From Lachnospiraceae bacterium A4 (GTDB taxonomy: Bacteria; Bacillota; Clostridia; Lachnospirales; Lachnospiraceae): DNA of 64,000 nt. Of this stretch, positions 19,266 through 27,911 are shown piece after piece. The stretch spans positions 124,001 through 188,000 of the forward strand of contig KE159530.1 in the NCBI GenBank assembly GCA_000403215.2. Direction: 5' to 3'. The notes under the pieces are model-generated. The model was given only the letters and a program-made list of their open reading frames with translations, was not told where the DNA came from and did not search any database. The position numbers and the translations under genes were made by a program. The stretch's first letter is position 1; the number at the start of each line of letters is the position of its first letter.

Positions 19266-20243
19266 ATGACAAAATCAACGATTGTGATACCAAACTATAA
19301 TGGAAGCAAGTATATTCAGGCATGTCTCGAAAGCCTGTACGGCGGGACGACAAAGGAGATTGAGGTGGTCGTGGTGGATAACGCCTCGACGGACGGCAGC
19401 ATGGAGCTGGTGCGGGACCAGTTTCCGCAGGTGCGTCTGATTGCCAATAAGCAGAATACGGGCTTTAGCCACGCCGTCAATCAGGGCATTCGCGCGAGCG
19501 CCACGCCGTATGTAATCCTGCTCAACAATGACACGCGGGCAGATTTTTCGTTTGTCCATGAGCTTGAGAAGGTGATGGACAACGATACGGATAAGAAGCT
19601 TTTTTCTGCCTCGGCAAAACTGATTTCCCTGTATGATAAGGACAAAGTAGATGATGCGGGAGACTATTACTGTGCGCTTGGCTGGGCATTTGCCAGAGGC
19701 AAGGGAAAGGCGCCCGCCCGCTATGAGAAGAACTGTGATATTTTTGCAGCGTGCGCGGGAGCTGCAATCTACCGCAGGGAATTGCTGGAAGAAACAAAGG
19801 TAGGATTGTTTGATGAAGAACATTTTGCCTATTTTGAGGATATAGACATTGGCTACAGGGCAAAAATTTATGGATATAGAAACAAATTTGCGGCAAACTC
19901 TATAGTATACCATGCTGGGAGTGCGGCGAGCGGTTCCCGCTACAACACCTTCAAGACGAAGCTGGCATCGAGAAACAGCGTCTATCTGATCTATAAAAAT
20001 ATGCCCGCTTTACAGATTCTGCTCAATCTGCCGTTTCTTGTCATGGGATTTTTGATCAAAACGGTTTTTTTTGCAAGAAAAGGAATGGGACGGGACTATG
20101 TGTCAGGGCTGGTTCAGGGAATCAGGCTCTCTGCAAGTCCCTGCGGGAGACGGCACAGACAAAAATTCGACAGGCACAGGATAGGAAATTACGTGTCGGT
20201 ACAGTTCGATCTATGGAGAAATTTGTTCAGACTTTTTGCATGA
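19266..20243 (+). CDS. GT2 glycosyltransferase, WbbL/rhamnosyltransferase-like (325 aa)
   Basis: A single GT2 domain: STIVIPNYNGSKYIQACLES, EVVVVDNASTDGS, NTGFSHAVNQGIRAS, VILLNNDTRADF, AAGAIYRR-like (here GAAIYRRELLEE), and FAYFEDIDIGYRAKIYGY. A hydrophobic C-terminal segment (about residues 250-275) suggests membrane association. The pattern fits WbbL-type enzymes that often add rhamnose to polyprenyl-linked acceptors, and dTDP-rhamnose genes are nearby; the sugar is inferred. ATG 19266 is preferred: it lies 2 bases after the upstream stop with GAGG at 19251. A longer in-frame extension upstream would overlap the previous gene. Confidence 0.85.
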   Translation: MTKSTIVIPNYNGSKYIQACLESLYGGTTKEIEVVVVDNASTDGSMELVRDQFPQVRLIANKQNTGFSHAVNQGIRASATPYVILLNNDTRADFSFVHELEKVMDNDTDKKLFSASAKLISLYDKDKVDDAGDYYCALGWAFARGKGKAPARYEKNCDIFAACAGAAIYRRELLEETKVGLFDEEHFAYFEDIDIGYRAKIYGYRNKFAANSIVYHAGSAASGSRYNTFKTKLASRNSVYLIYKNMPALQILLNLPFLVMGFLIKTVFFARKGMGRDYVSGLVQGIRLSASPCGRRHRQKFDRHRIGNYVSVQFDLWRNLFRLFA

Positions 20244-20255
20244 GTAAAAAATAAG

Positions 20256-20284
20256 TTGTACTTTTGGCTCAAATATTGTAGAAT
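20256..20284 (+). promoter_or_regulatory. Putative promoter for the sugar-phosphate transferase
   Basis: TTGTAC (20256-20261) and TAGAAT (20279-20284) have a 17-base spacer, about 40 bases before the start of the next gene. This suggests a separate transcript for the initiating transferase and the LCP ligase. Confidence 0.6.
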
Positions 20285-20326
20285 GAAATGAGTTAAATTC
20301 TTTCCATTGGAATAAGGGTGAGAAAA

Positions 20327-21736
20327 TTGATAAGAGATCATCAGAAGTATTTTAATAAACTGCTGGTTCTGCTCGATGCAATGGTCATAGCGGCTGCTTA
20401 CTGGTTCTCTTGGTTTTTGTGGCTCAGCGGATATGTGAAGGAGAACGACCCCGGCATAGGTATTTTGTCAGTGGAGACGTACTTTGCCGCACTGGCTGCC
20501 ATTGTGCCGGGATATCTGATTTTGTACAATACATTTGATCTGTATTCGTCAAAGCGTACTGCTAAGACGATTTACGAGATTTTTAACATTATAAAGGCAA
20601 ACACAGTTGGGCTTTTGGCAGTCATGGTCGTGCTTTATGCCATCAATATACCAGATTTCTCACGAGGAATGGTTGGTGTTTTCTATGGGATTAACATTGT
20701 AGCAGAATCGCTGATGCGCAAGTCTGTCAGGTACGGGCTTCGCAGAATGCGCAGGAAGAGCTACAATGTCAAGCATATTTTATTGGTGGGATATTCGCGC
20801 GCAGGTGAAGAGTATATAAACAAAATCAAGGCGAATCCCGAGTGGGGATATGAGGTGTGCGGCATACTGGATGACCATGTTCCAGTGGGCGCTGTCTATA
20901 AAGGCGTCCGGGTGACAGGAGAGATTGATACCCTCCAGACCGTCCTGACAGACAATCAGCTGGACGAGATTGGCATCACGCTCTCGCTGTCGGATTATGA
21001 CAGGCTCGAAGCGATCGTCAAGCTCTGTGAAAAGTCGGGGGTGCATACCAAGTTTATACCGGACTATAATAGTGTCATACCAAGCAGACCGTATCTGGAG
21101 GATTTGGATGGGCTTGCGGTGGTCAATATCCGCAGGGTGCCGTTAAATAATATGGCAAATATGCTGATGAAGCGGCTGGTTGATATCGCGGGTGCGCTCA
21201 CAGCGATTGTGCTGTGCTCCCCGTTCATGCTGACGGCTGCGATTGCGGTGAAGGTGACAAGCAGAGGCCCGCTCATCTTTAAGCAGGAGCGTGTCGGGCT
21301 GCACAACAAACCATTTCAGATGTACAAATTCCGCAGCATGGAGGTTCAGAGTGATGCGGAAGAGAAGAAAGGCTGGACGGTCAAAAATGATCCGAGAGTC
21401 ACAAAGGTGGGCAGGCTTCTGCGCAGCACCAGCATTGATGAGCTGCCGCAGCTATTTAATGTGCTCAAAGGCGATATGAGCATGATTGGCCCACGCCCGG
21501 AACGGCCTCTTTTTGTTGAGAAATTCAGGGAGGAAATACCTAGGTATATGATAAAGCATCAGGTGCGTCCGGGAATCACAGGCTGGGCGCAGGTCAATGG
21601 ATACAGGGGGGATACGTCGATCAAGAAGCGGATTGAGTATGACTTGTACTACATTGAGAACTGGTCTATGGCATTTGATATGAAGATCTTATTTCTTACT
21701 TTTTTTAGAGGGTTTATCAATAAAAATGCCTATTAA
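20327..21736 (+). CDS. Undecaprenyl-phosphate sugar-1-phosphate transferase (initiating enzyme)
   Basis: Polyisoprenyl-phosphate hexose-1-phosphate transferase that starts glycan assembly on the lipid carrier. The 469-aa protein has four N-terminal membrane segments, a Rossmann-like middle domain ([18 protein letters not shown]) and a C-terminal bacterial sugar transferase domain. That domain contains [72 protein letters not shown] and [18 protein letters not shown] 20327 is preferred: AAGGGTGA ends 6 bases before it, and the product then begins like related proteins ([10 protein letters not shown]). A GTG at 20318 would add three residues. WcaJ/CpsE-type glucose transfer is likely but not certain. 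Confidence 0.92.
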   Translation: MIRDHQKYFNKLLVLLDAMVIAAAYWFSWFLWLSGYVKENDPGIGILSVETYFAALAAIVPGYLILYNTFDLYSSKRTAKTIYEIFNIIKANTVGLLAVMVVLYAINIPDFSRGMVGVFYGINIVAESLMRKSVRYGLRRMRRKSYNVKHILLVGYSRAGEEYINKIKANPEWGYEVCGILDDHVPVGAVYKGVRVTGEIDTLQTVLTDNQLDEIGITLSLSDYDRLEAIVKLCEKSGVHTKFIPDYNSVIPSRPYLEDLDGLAVVNIRRVPLNNMANMLMKRLVDIAGALTAIVLCSPFMLTAAIAVKVTSRGPLIFKQERVGLHNKPFQMYKFRSMEVQSDAEEKKGWTVKNDPRVTKVGRLLRSTSIDELPQLFNVLKGDMSMIGPRPERPLFVEKFREEIPRYMIKHQVRPGITGWAQVNGYRGDTSIKKRIEYDLYYIENWSMAFDMKILFLTFFRGFINKNAY

Positions 21737-21765
21737 AACCTATTCATCATAGGAGAGTGGATAAA

Positions 21766-23379
21766 ATGCAAGAAAATGATAACAACAAAAACAGTAATAT
21801 AAGGAGAATGCCAACCGGTGAGCGGCAGCCAAGACCCAGCAGGCCGCAGAGAGCGGACGGTACGCCGCGTGCCGGCGGACAGCCAAGACCGTCTGGACAG
21901 GCAAGACCCACGGGAGCGCAGAGAGCGGACGGTGCAGGACGCGCCAGCGGACCGCAAAGACCAGCAGGCCAGCCAAGGCGGCAGGCAGTGGACGGGCCGC
22001 AAAGAGCGGCAGGAGGACCGCGCCCAAGCGGGCAGCCAAGAACTTCCGGACAGGCAAGACCCGCAGGACAGCCAAGACCCGCAGGACAGCCAAGACCCGC
22101 AGGGCCGCAGAGAGCGGACGGTGCAGGACGCGTCAGCGGCCAGGCAAGGCCGGCAGGACAGCCAAGACGGCAGGCCGCAGACGGACAACAGCGGGCAAAC
22201 ACCAGACCGGAACGCAGGCAGCAGGCACCAGCAAAAGGCAGACCAAGGAAAACGCCAAAGAATTTGACGCCGGATCAGGCGGCAAAGAAAAAGCGGAGAA
22301 AAATCGTGATGTTTGTGGCAGAAATTTTTCTGCTGCTGATCTTGGTGGGGGCGCTCTGGGCAGTGAAGAAGGCGCAGACGATTCAGTATGTTGATATTAA
22401 GCGGGAAGATGTCTTTATCAATGACGCGGTCATCGACAAGATTGACCAAGGAACCAGCAATATGAAGGGGTACAGGAATATTGCGCTGTTCGGCGTCGAT
22501 TCGCGGGATCAGGAATTAGATAAGAACACACGTACTGATGTTATTATGATTGCATCTATCAATCAGGACACGAAGAAGGTCAAGCTGGTATCCGTTTACC
22601 GTGATACGTGGCTCAATATGACGAATGACAAGTATAGCAAGGCAAATGCCGCCTACGCAAAGGGCGGCTCAAAGCAGGCGATCGGTATGCTCAATATGAA
22701 TCTCGATCTTGATATCACAGATTTTGTCACGGTGGGATTCGAGGCGGTGATCAAGACGGTCGATGCGGTTGGCGGCATTGAGATCAATGTGACAGAGGAG
22801 GAGATTCCGTATCTGAACAGCTATCAGATCTCGATGGTTGGAAAACCGACAGGCGATCTCAATGCCGCAGGCGAGCCCAATTATACCGCGACGCCCGGCG
22901 TGGACTACACGCCAGTCACCAAGGCTGGTATGCAGAAGCTCAACGGACTTCAGGCGACGGCGTACTGCCGTATCCGTTATGTCGGCGGAGACGGCGCGAG
23001 AACCGAGCGGCAGCGGACAGTGCTCACACTGATGGCAAAGAAAGCAATGACGCTCAATCCGGCGACGCTCGACAAAATTGCGACGGCGGTGTGCAGCGAG
23101 ATCAAGACATCGCTTGACTTGCCGGAAATCCTGTCGCTGCTTGCAGACATCGCAAGCTATGAGATTGGTGAGACCTCCGGTTTCCCGTTCAGCGACCATG
23201 TCAAGATGAACGGGCATGTCGGGAATGCCAGCGTGGTAGTACCGGTTGATCTCAAACAGAATGTCATTCTGCTGCACGAATTTTTATTCGAAGATCAGGA
23301 GTATACACCATCTACTACGGTGGATAAGTGCAGTCAGCGCATTGCATCTGACACAGGAATCAGTTATAATGGAGAATAG
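21766..23379 (+). CDS. LytR-CpsA-Psr (LCP) glycopolymer ligase with basic repeat N-terminus
   Basis: LCP enzymes transfer lipid-linked wall polysaccharides to peptidoglycan outside the membrane. ATG 21766 lies 10 bases after AGGAG; a GTG at 21757 is too close to it. The 537-aa protein has a cytoplasmic N-terminus of about 175 residues made of Arg/Pro/Gln/Gly/Ala repeats (PAGQPR, PQRADGAGR). One membrane segment follows (about residues 179-199). The extracellular LCP domain shows FGVDSRDQELDKNTRTDVIM, KKVKLVSVYRDTWLNM, the GGIEINV region and GLQATAYCRIRYVGGDGART with catalytic arginines. It closes the glycan genes and fits final attachment of their product. The long basic tail is unusual. Confidence 0.93.
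   Translation: MQENDNNKNSNIRRMPTGERQPRPSRPQRADGTPRAGGQPRPSGQARPTGAQRADGAGRASGPQRPAGQPRRQAVDGPQRAAGGPRPSGQPRTSGQARPAGQPRPAGQPRPAGPQRADGAGRVSGQARPAGQPRRQAADGQQRANTRPERRQQAPAKGRPRKTPKNLTPDQAAKKKRRKIVMFVAEIFLLLILVGALWAVKKAQTIQYVDIKREDVFINDAVIDKIDQGTSNMKGYRNIALFGVDSRDQELDKNTRTDVIMIASINQDTKKVKLVSVYRDTWLNMTNDKYSKANAAYAKGGSKQAIGMLNMNLDLDITDFVTVGFEAVIKTVDAVGGIEINVTEEEIPYLNSYQISMVGKPTGDLNAAGEPNYTATPGVDYTPVTKAGMQKLNGLQATAYCRIRYVGGDGARTERQRTVLTLMAKKAMTLNPATLDKIATAVCSEIKTSLDLPEILSLLADIASYEIGETSGFPFSDHVKMNGHVGNASVVVPVDLKQNVILLHEFLFEDQEYTPSTTVDKCSQRIASDTGISYNGE
22055..22108 (+). repeat. Three 18-bp in-frame tandem repeats inside the LCP gene
   Basis: The unit CAAGACCCGCAGGACAGC occurs at 22055-22072 and 22073-22090, with a third, slightly diverged copy at 22091-22108. 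It encodes PAGQPR-type hexapeptides. Longer diverged copies of the GCAGAGAGCGGACGGTGCAG block (about 21918 and 22107) show wider duplication of the region. Confidence 0.85.
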
Positions 23380-23390
23380 AGGAGCCGATC

Positions 23391-23414
23391 AGGAACCGAA
23401 ACCGGTTCCTTTTT
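23391..23414 (+). terminator. Rho-independent terminator after LCP gene
   Basis: AGGAACCG (23391-23398), loop AAAC, CGGTTCCT (23403-23410), then TTTT. The perfect 8-bp stem with a short T run lies 11 bases after the LCP stop. Confidence 0.8.
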
Positions 23415-23472
23415 GGCATATGTGCTATGCAGGGCAGTGCACAGCACCTTTGCGTGGAATGGGGGGATAGAA

Positions 23473-24408
23473 ATGCAGTACAGTGTTGACGCCATACTGT
23501 TGACATACAAGCCCGGCAGGCAGGTCATGGAGTTGATCGAGGCATTGGAGAAGCAGAGATATCCCATACGGAAAATTATTATCATGAATACCGAAGAACG
23601 GTATTTTTACAACCTTTTTTACGGGACGGGATTTCTGGAAAAATACAAAAATATCGAGATTCATCATCTCTCAGAACGGGAGTTTGATCACGGAAGAACG
23701 AGAGCGAAGGCAGTGCAGTACTCAAAGGCAGATATCTTTGTGTGCATGACACAGGATGCGATGCCGGAAGATGACTGGCTGATACAGCGGCTGGTGGAGG
23801 CGCTCACAGAGCGGGAGGACATCGCGGCAGCGTATGCCAGACAGCTCCCCTATCCAAACTGCCGTGAGATCGAGCGCTACACAAGGGCATTTAACTATCC
23901 TGACAAATCCTTTGTGAAATCGGCGGCAGATCTGGACAGACTCGGCATCAAGACATTTTTCTGCTCGAATGTATGTGCGGCGTATAACCGCGAAATCTAC
24001 GAGCACATTGGCGGATTTGTCAAGAAGGCAATTTTTAATGAAGATATGGTCTATGCGGGACATGCCGTCATGGCAGGCTGCTGCATCGCCTATGCGGCGG
24101 AGGCAAAAGTGCGCCATTCGCACAATTATACCTGTATGCAGCAGTTTCACCGGAATTTTGACTTGGGCGTATCGCAGGCAGACCACCCGGAGGTGTTTGA
24201 GGTGGTGTCGTCCGAGAATGAGGGTGCGAGACTGATCAAAAATACAATTAGACATCTGGAAAAGACAAGGAAATGGATACAAATACCGTATCTGATCTTG
24301 TCAAGCGGCTGTAAATTTATAGGATATAAGCTGGGAAAACACTACAGAAGCCTGCCGGTGCCTCTGGTGAGGTGGTGCAGTGCAAGCAGAAGCTATTGGG
24401 ACGAATAA
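23473..24408 (+). CDS. GT2 glycosyltransferase, RfbF/RgpB-type rhamnosyltransferase-like
   Basis: A 311-aa protein with a GT2 fold: VDAILLTYKPGRQVMELIEA, KIIIMNTEER, the rhamnosyltransferase-style HLSEREFDHGRTRAKAV, CMTQDAMPEDDWLI, FCSNVCAAYNREIYEHIGGF, FNEDMVYAGHAVMAG and RHSHNYT. The FDHGxTR and QDAxP patterns are typical of rhamnosyltransferases, which fits the rfb genes upstream. ATG 23473 is preferred; a TTG-initiated extension at 23413 would start at the edge of the terminator. It lies between that terminator and glmS and so belongs to a different transcript from the LCP gene. Confidence 0.85.
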   Translation: MQYSVDAILLTYKPGRQVMELIEALEKQRYPIRKIIIMNTEERYFYNLFYGTGFLEKYKNIEIHHLSEREFDHGRTRAKAVQYSKADIFVCMTQDAMPEDDWLIQRLVEALTEREDIAAAYARQLPYPNCREIERYTRAFNYPDKSFVKSAADLDRLGIKTFFCSNVCAAYNREIYEHIGGFVKKAIFNEDMVYAGHAVMAGCCIAYAAEAKVRHSHNYTCMQQFHRNFDLGVSQADHPEVFEVVSSENEGARLIKNTIRHLEKTRKWIQIPYLILSSGCKFIGYKLGKHYRSLPVPLVRWCSASRSYWDE

Positions 24409-24429
24409 AATATATTGGAGGATATAACT

Positions 24430-26256
24430 ATGTGCGGAATTGTGGGGTATATTGGAAAACATCAGGCGGCGCCGGTGATTTTGGAGGGGCTTTCGAAGCT
24501 GGAGTACAGAGGATACGACTCTGCGGGAATGGCAGTGTTTGACGGGGAACAGATTCAGATCAAGAAATCCGCAGGAAGGCTCAAGGTGCTTGAGGAGCTG
24601 ACACACGGCGGAGCGACGATGCCGGGTACGATCGGAATCGGACATACCAGATGGGCAACACACGGCGCGCCAAGCGATGCCAACTCCCATCCGCACTATA
24701 ATGCCGGGGAGACGATCGCAGTCGTCCATAACGGAATTATAGAGAATTATCTGCCGTTAAAAGAAAAACTGCTCTCAAAGGGCTACACGTTTGTCTCCGA
24801 TACGGACACGGAGGTGCTGGCGCATCTGATTGATTATTATTATAAGGGAAATCCATTGGAGGCGATCACAAAGGTTATGCACCGCGTACAGGGGTCCTAT
24901 GCGCTGGGCATCATGTTTGCAGAGCACCCCGACCAGATTTTTGCAGTCAGGAAGGACAGCCCGCTGATTGTCGGACAGAACGAAGATGGCTGCTTTATCG
25001 CGTCCGATGTGCCTGCACTGCTCAAGTATACCAGAAAGGTCTACTTTATCGAAAATCAGGAGGTGGTCCGCCTGCGCGCTGACCACATGCATTTCTATAC
25101 CGTAGATGAGGAGGAGCTCACCAAGCAGTCTGTCACAATCGAGTGGGACGCCAACGCTGCGGAAAAGGGCGGTTATGAGCATTTTATGCTAAAGGAGATG
25201 TATGAGCAGCCAAAGACCGTGACGGATACCATCAGCCCCCGCATCAAGGACCGCGATATTGTGATCGAAGAGCTGAATATGTCCGAGGAGGAGATCCGCG
25301 CAATCCGCAAAATCTTTATTGTGGCGTGCGGTTCTGCCTACCACGCGGGTGTGACAGGAAAATATGTCATTGAGGGAATTGCGAGAATCCCTGTGGAGGT
25401 AGATGTGGCGAGTGAGTTTCGCTACCGCAGACCGATCTTGGAGGAAGGGACGATGGTTATCGTGATCAGCCAGTCAGGAGAGACCGCAGATACTCTTGCG
25501 GCGCTCAGGGAATCGCAGCAGCTTGGCCACAAGGTGCTGGGCATTGTCAATGTGGTGGGCAGCTCGATTGCCAGAGAGGCAGATAACGTGATGTATACAT
25601 GGGCAGGACCAGAGATTGCCGTCGCCACAACGAAGGCATACAGCGCCCAGCTGACAGCGCTCTATCTGCTTGCCATGAAGTTTGCCAAGGTGCGGGAAAA
25701 GCTCGAACCTGCGTCATTTCTTGGCATGATAGAGGATTTGAAGCGGCTTCCGGCGCAGATCGAGATGCTGTTATCCAACAAGCAGCGGCTCCAGCGCTTT
25801 GCAAACCGCTATATCGGGGCAAAGGATGTATTTTTTATCGGCAGAGGGGTGGACTATGCGATTTCTATGGAGGGGTCGCTCAAGCTCAAGGAGATTTCTT
25901 ATATCCACTCAGAGGCGTATGCAGCAGGGGAGTTAAAGCATGGCACGATTTCTTTGATTGAGAAGGGAACACTTGTTGCGGCTGTCGCCACACAGGATGA
26001 CCTGTTTCAAAAGACGCTCAGCAACATGGTTGAGGTGAAGGCGAGAGGGGCATTTGTGCTTGCAGTCACCAATGAAGGCAACACGGAGATTGAGAAGGCA
26101 GCCGATTACGTGATTTATATACCGAGGACAAACCAGTATTTTACAAATTCACTGGCGATTATCCCGCTACAGCTATTTGGCTATTATGTGGCGGTCGGAA
26201 AGGGCTGCGATGTGGATAAGCCGAGGAATCTTGCAAAATCCGTGACAGTCGAGTAG
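24430..26256 (+). CDS. glmS: Glutamine--fructose-6-phosphate aminotransferase (isomerising)
   Basis: Makes glucosamine-6-phosphate for UDP-GlcNAc, peptidoglycan and the surface glycan. ATG 24430 follows TTGGAGGAT and puts the catalytic cysteine at position 2 (MCGIVGYIG). The 608-aa protein has an N-terminal glutaminase domain (EYRGYDSAGMA, GIGHTRWATHGAPSDANSHPH) and two SIS domains (FIVACGSAYHAG, VIVISQSGETADTLAALRES, FIGRGVDYAISMEGSLKLKE, SYIHSEAYAAGELKHG). It ends in KPRNLAKSVTVE as expected. No glmS ribozyme fits in the 21-base gap upstream. Confidence 0.98.
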   Translation: MCGIVGYIGKHQAAPVILEGLSKLEYRGYDSAGMAVFDGEQIQIKKSAGRLKVLEELTHGGATMPGTIGIGHTRWATHGAPSDANSHPHYNAGETIAVVHNGIIENYLPLKEKLLSKGYTFVSDTDTEVLAHLIDYYYKGNPLEAITKVMHRVQGSYALGIMFAEHPDQIFAVRKDSPLIVGQNEDGCFIASDVPALLKYTRKVYFIENQEVVRLRADHMHFYTVDEEELTKQSVTIEWDANAAEKGGYEHFMLKEMYEQPKTVTDTISPRIKDRDIVIEELNMSEEEIRAIRKIFIVACGSAYHAGVTGKYVIEGIARIPVEVDVASEFRYRRPILEEGTMVIVISQSGETADTLAALRESQQLGHKVLGIVNVVGSSIAREADNVMYTWAGPEIAVATTKAYSAQLTALYLLAMKFAKVREKLEPASFLGMIEDLKRLPAQIEMLLSNKQRLQRFANRYIGAKDVFFIGRGVDYAISMEGSLKLKEISYIHSEAYAAGELKHGTISLIEKGTLVAAVATQDDLFQKTLSNMVEVKARGAFVLAVTNEGNTEIEKAADYVIYIPRTNQYFTNSLAIIPLQLFGYYVAVGKGCDVDKPRNLAKSVTVE

Positions 26257-26290
26257 GATTGAATTTAGGGCGTGAAGGAGACGCGAGGGT

Positions 26291-27892
26291 ATGGGAAAGA
26301 AAAAATCAACGTTTAAGAATATTATGGTGACGCTGGGGTGTACCGTGTTTGCAGGGGTGTATGCACTGGGCGGGGGATATGCCGCCTACAAACTCTTAGG
26401 CGGCACAGGCAACACGCAGCCAGCGTGGCTTGACCGGGTAGAAATCCATGTCGATGAGCAAAATGCCAGCGGCGGTGTCACGGAGGCTTCCAACAACAAT
26501 CCTTTTGATTTTGGAAAAGTGCCGCAGAAGCCGCGTTTTGAGGAGAAGGAAGAAGAGACAGAGACAACAGATGAGACGGAGTCAGAAGATGAAATAGAGA
26601 CAGAATCAGAGTCCAAATCCAAGAAAAAGCCAAAGAAGGAAGCTGCTTCTGAAACAGAAAATGAATCAGAGAACGAGACAGATACCGCTCTTGAGACGCA
26701 GACAGACCCTGAGGCGGAGAACGAGACAGAGGCTGATGCAGAAAATGAGACAAATACTGAAATAAATACTGACATAAATATTGACATAGAGACTGAAATG
26801 GAATCTGATACAAAAGAAGCCAGCGGCAGCAAAAAAAAGAAGCCCGTCGAGGTCGAGCAAGTACAAGTCATCGAGCAGGACGAAAAGGAGCTTGCAGTTC
26901 TTTCAGATGTGACGGCAGTGGTAAAGGCCGCAATGCCCTGCGTGGTGTCCATCACCAACGAATATACAGCATATGATTACTGGTATGATGAGGAGTACGA
27001 CGAGCGCGCAAACGGCTCAGGAATTGTCGTGGCACAAAGTAACGAAGAGATTTTAATCGTGACGAATTACCATGTCATTCAGGATAACAACAATTTATAT
27101 GTGCAGTTTATCGACGACAGGGAGGCGATGGCGTACGTGAAGGGAACCTCGCCGGAGAATGACCTTGCCATCGTGTCCGTATTCCTAGATGATATGTCGG
27201 ACAAAACACTCAGAAGCATCTCCATTGCGGCGCTTGGCGATTCAGACAGCCTTCAGGTGGGAGAGCCTGCGATCGCGATCGGAAATTCGCTGGGCTATGG
27301 ACAGTCTGTGACAACGGGCGTGATCAGTGCGCTGAACAGGAATGTGTTTGAGGAAGATCTTGAGATGAACAATCAGGGATATCTGATTCAGACCGATGCA
27401 GCGATCAATCCCGGCAATTCAGGCGGCGCGCTCTTGAATGTGAAAGGGGAGGTGGTCGGCATCAATTCCAGCAAGATTGCAGACTATGTGATCGAGGGAA
27501 TGGGCTATGCGATTCCGATTTCCACCGCAAAACCAATCATTGAAGAGCTGATGCTAAAGGAGACACGAAAGAAAGTGCCGGCACAGGAGAGAGCATTTCT
27601 GGGCGTTGCAGGTACAGATGTGATTGAGGAGGCAACTGCGCGGTATGAGATGCCGGAGGGCGTGTTTGTGACAAATGTACTAGAGGATACTGCGGCAGAG
27701 AAAGCGGGAATCTTAAAGGGAGATATTATCACTTACATAGACGGCGAGAAGATTACAGGCATGGATGAGCTGCAAGGACTGCTCGAGTACTATGCAGGAG
27801 ATACAGAGGTTGAAGTTGTCCTGATGAGACTAAAAGACGGTGAATATAAGGAACGGACGATTGAGGTAATACTTGAATATAAAGAGGATTGA
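26291..27892 (+). CDS. HtrA/DegP-like serine protease with PDZ domain and acidic linker
   Basis: A membrane-anchored extracytoplasmic quality-control protease of 533 aa. One membrane segment lies near residues 12-35. An unusually long Glu/Thr/Ser/Asn-rich linker (about 80-195) with Lys-rich patches follows. The trypsin-like domain carries His261 (NYHVIQ), Asp291 (NDLAIV) and Ser377 (INPGNSGGALLN). One PDZ domain occupies about 430-520 (GVFVTNVLEDTAAEKAGILKGDIIT). The linker may span the wall or bind cations. The next gene encodes a ClpX-type unfoldase, so this is a two-gene proteostasis neighbourhood. The repetitive GA-rich coding stretch should be prone to length change. Confidence 0.93.
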   Translation: MGKKKSTFKNIMVTLGCTVFAGVYALGGGYAAYKLLGGTGNTQPAWLDRVEIHVDEQNASGGVTEASNNNPFDFGKVPQKPRFEEKEEETETTDETESEDEIETESESKSKKKPKKEAASETENESENETDTALETQTDPEAENETEADAENETNTEINTDINIDIETEMESDTKEASGSKKKKPVEVEQVQVIEQDEKELAVLSDVTAVVKAAMPCVVSITNEYTAYDYWYDEEYDERANGSGIVVAQSNEEILIVTNYHVIQDNNNLYVQFIDDREAMAYVKGTSPENDLAIVSVFLDDMSDKTLRSISIAALGDSDSLQVGEPAIAIGNSLGYGQSVTTGVISALNRNVFEEDLEMNNQGYLIQTDAAINPGNSGGALLNVKGEVVGINSSKIADYVIEGMGYAIPISTAKPIIEELMLKETRKKVPAQERAFLGVAGTDVIEEATARYEMPEGVFVTNVLEDTAAEKAGILKGDIITYIDGEKITGMDELQGLLEYYAGDTEVEVVLMRLKDGEYKERTIEVILEYKED

Positions 27893-27911
27893 TAGGAAAA
27901 TGGAGGGCATG

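Noticed and set aside
22055-22108. CRISPR-like array from the 18-bp repeats
   Set aside because: The repeats are in frame, directly adjacent without spacers, and encode part of a protein; no cas genes are nearby.
21733-22449. Long antisense reading frames opposite the LCP gene repeats
   Set aside because: They arise from the GC-rich, stop-poor repeats and have no ribosome binding site or recognisable domain.
24409-24429. glmS ribozyme upstream of glmS
   Set aside because: Only 21 bases separate the genes, and no ribozyme-like core is visible.
26386-26958. Ser/Val-rich antisense frames opposite the acidic linker of the HtrA gene
   Set aside because: These mirror the Glu/Thr-rich coding repeats on the + strand; low complexity only.
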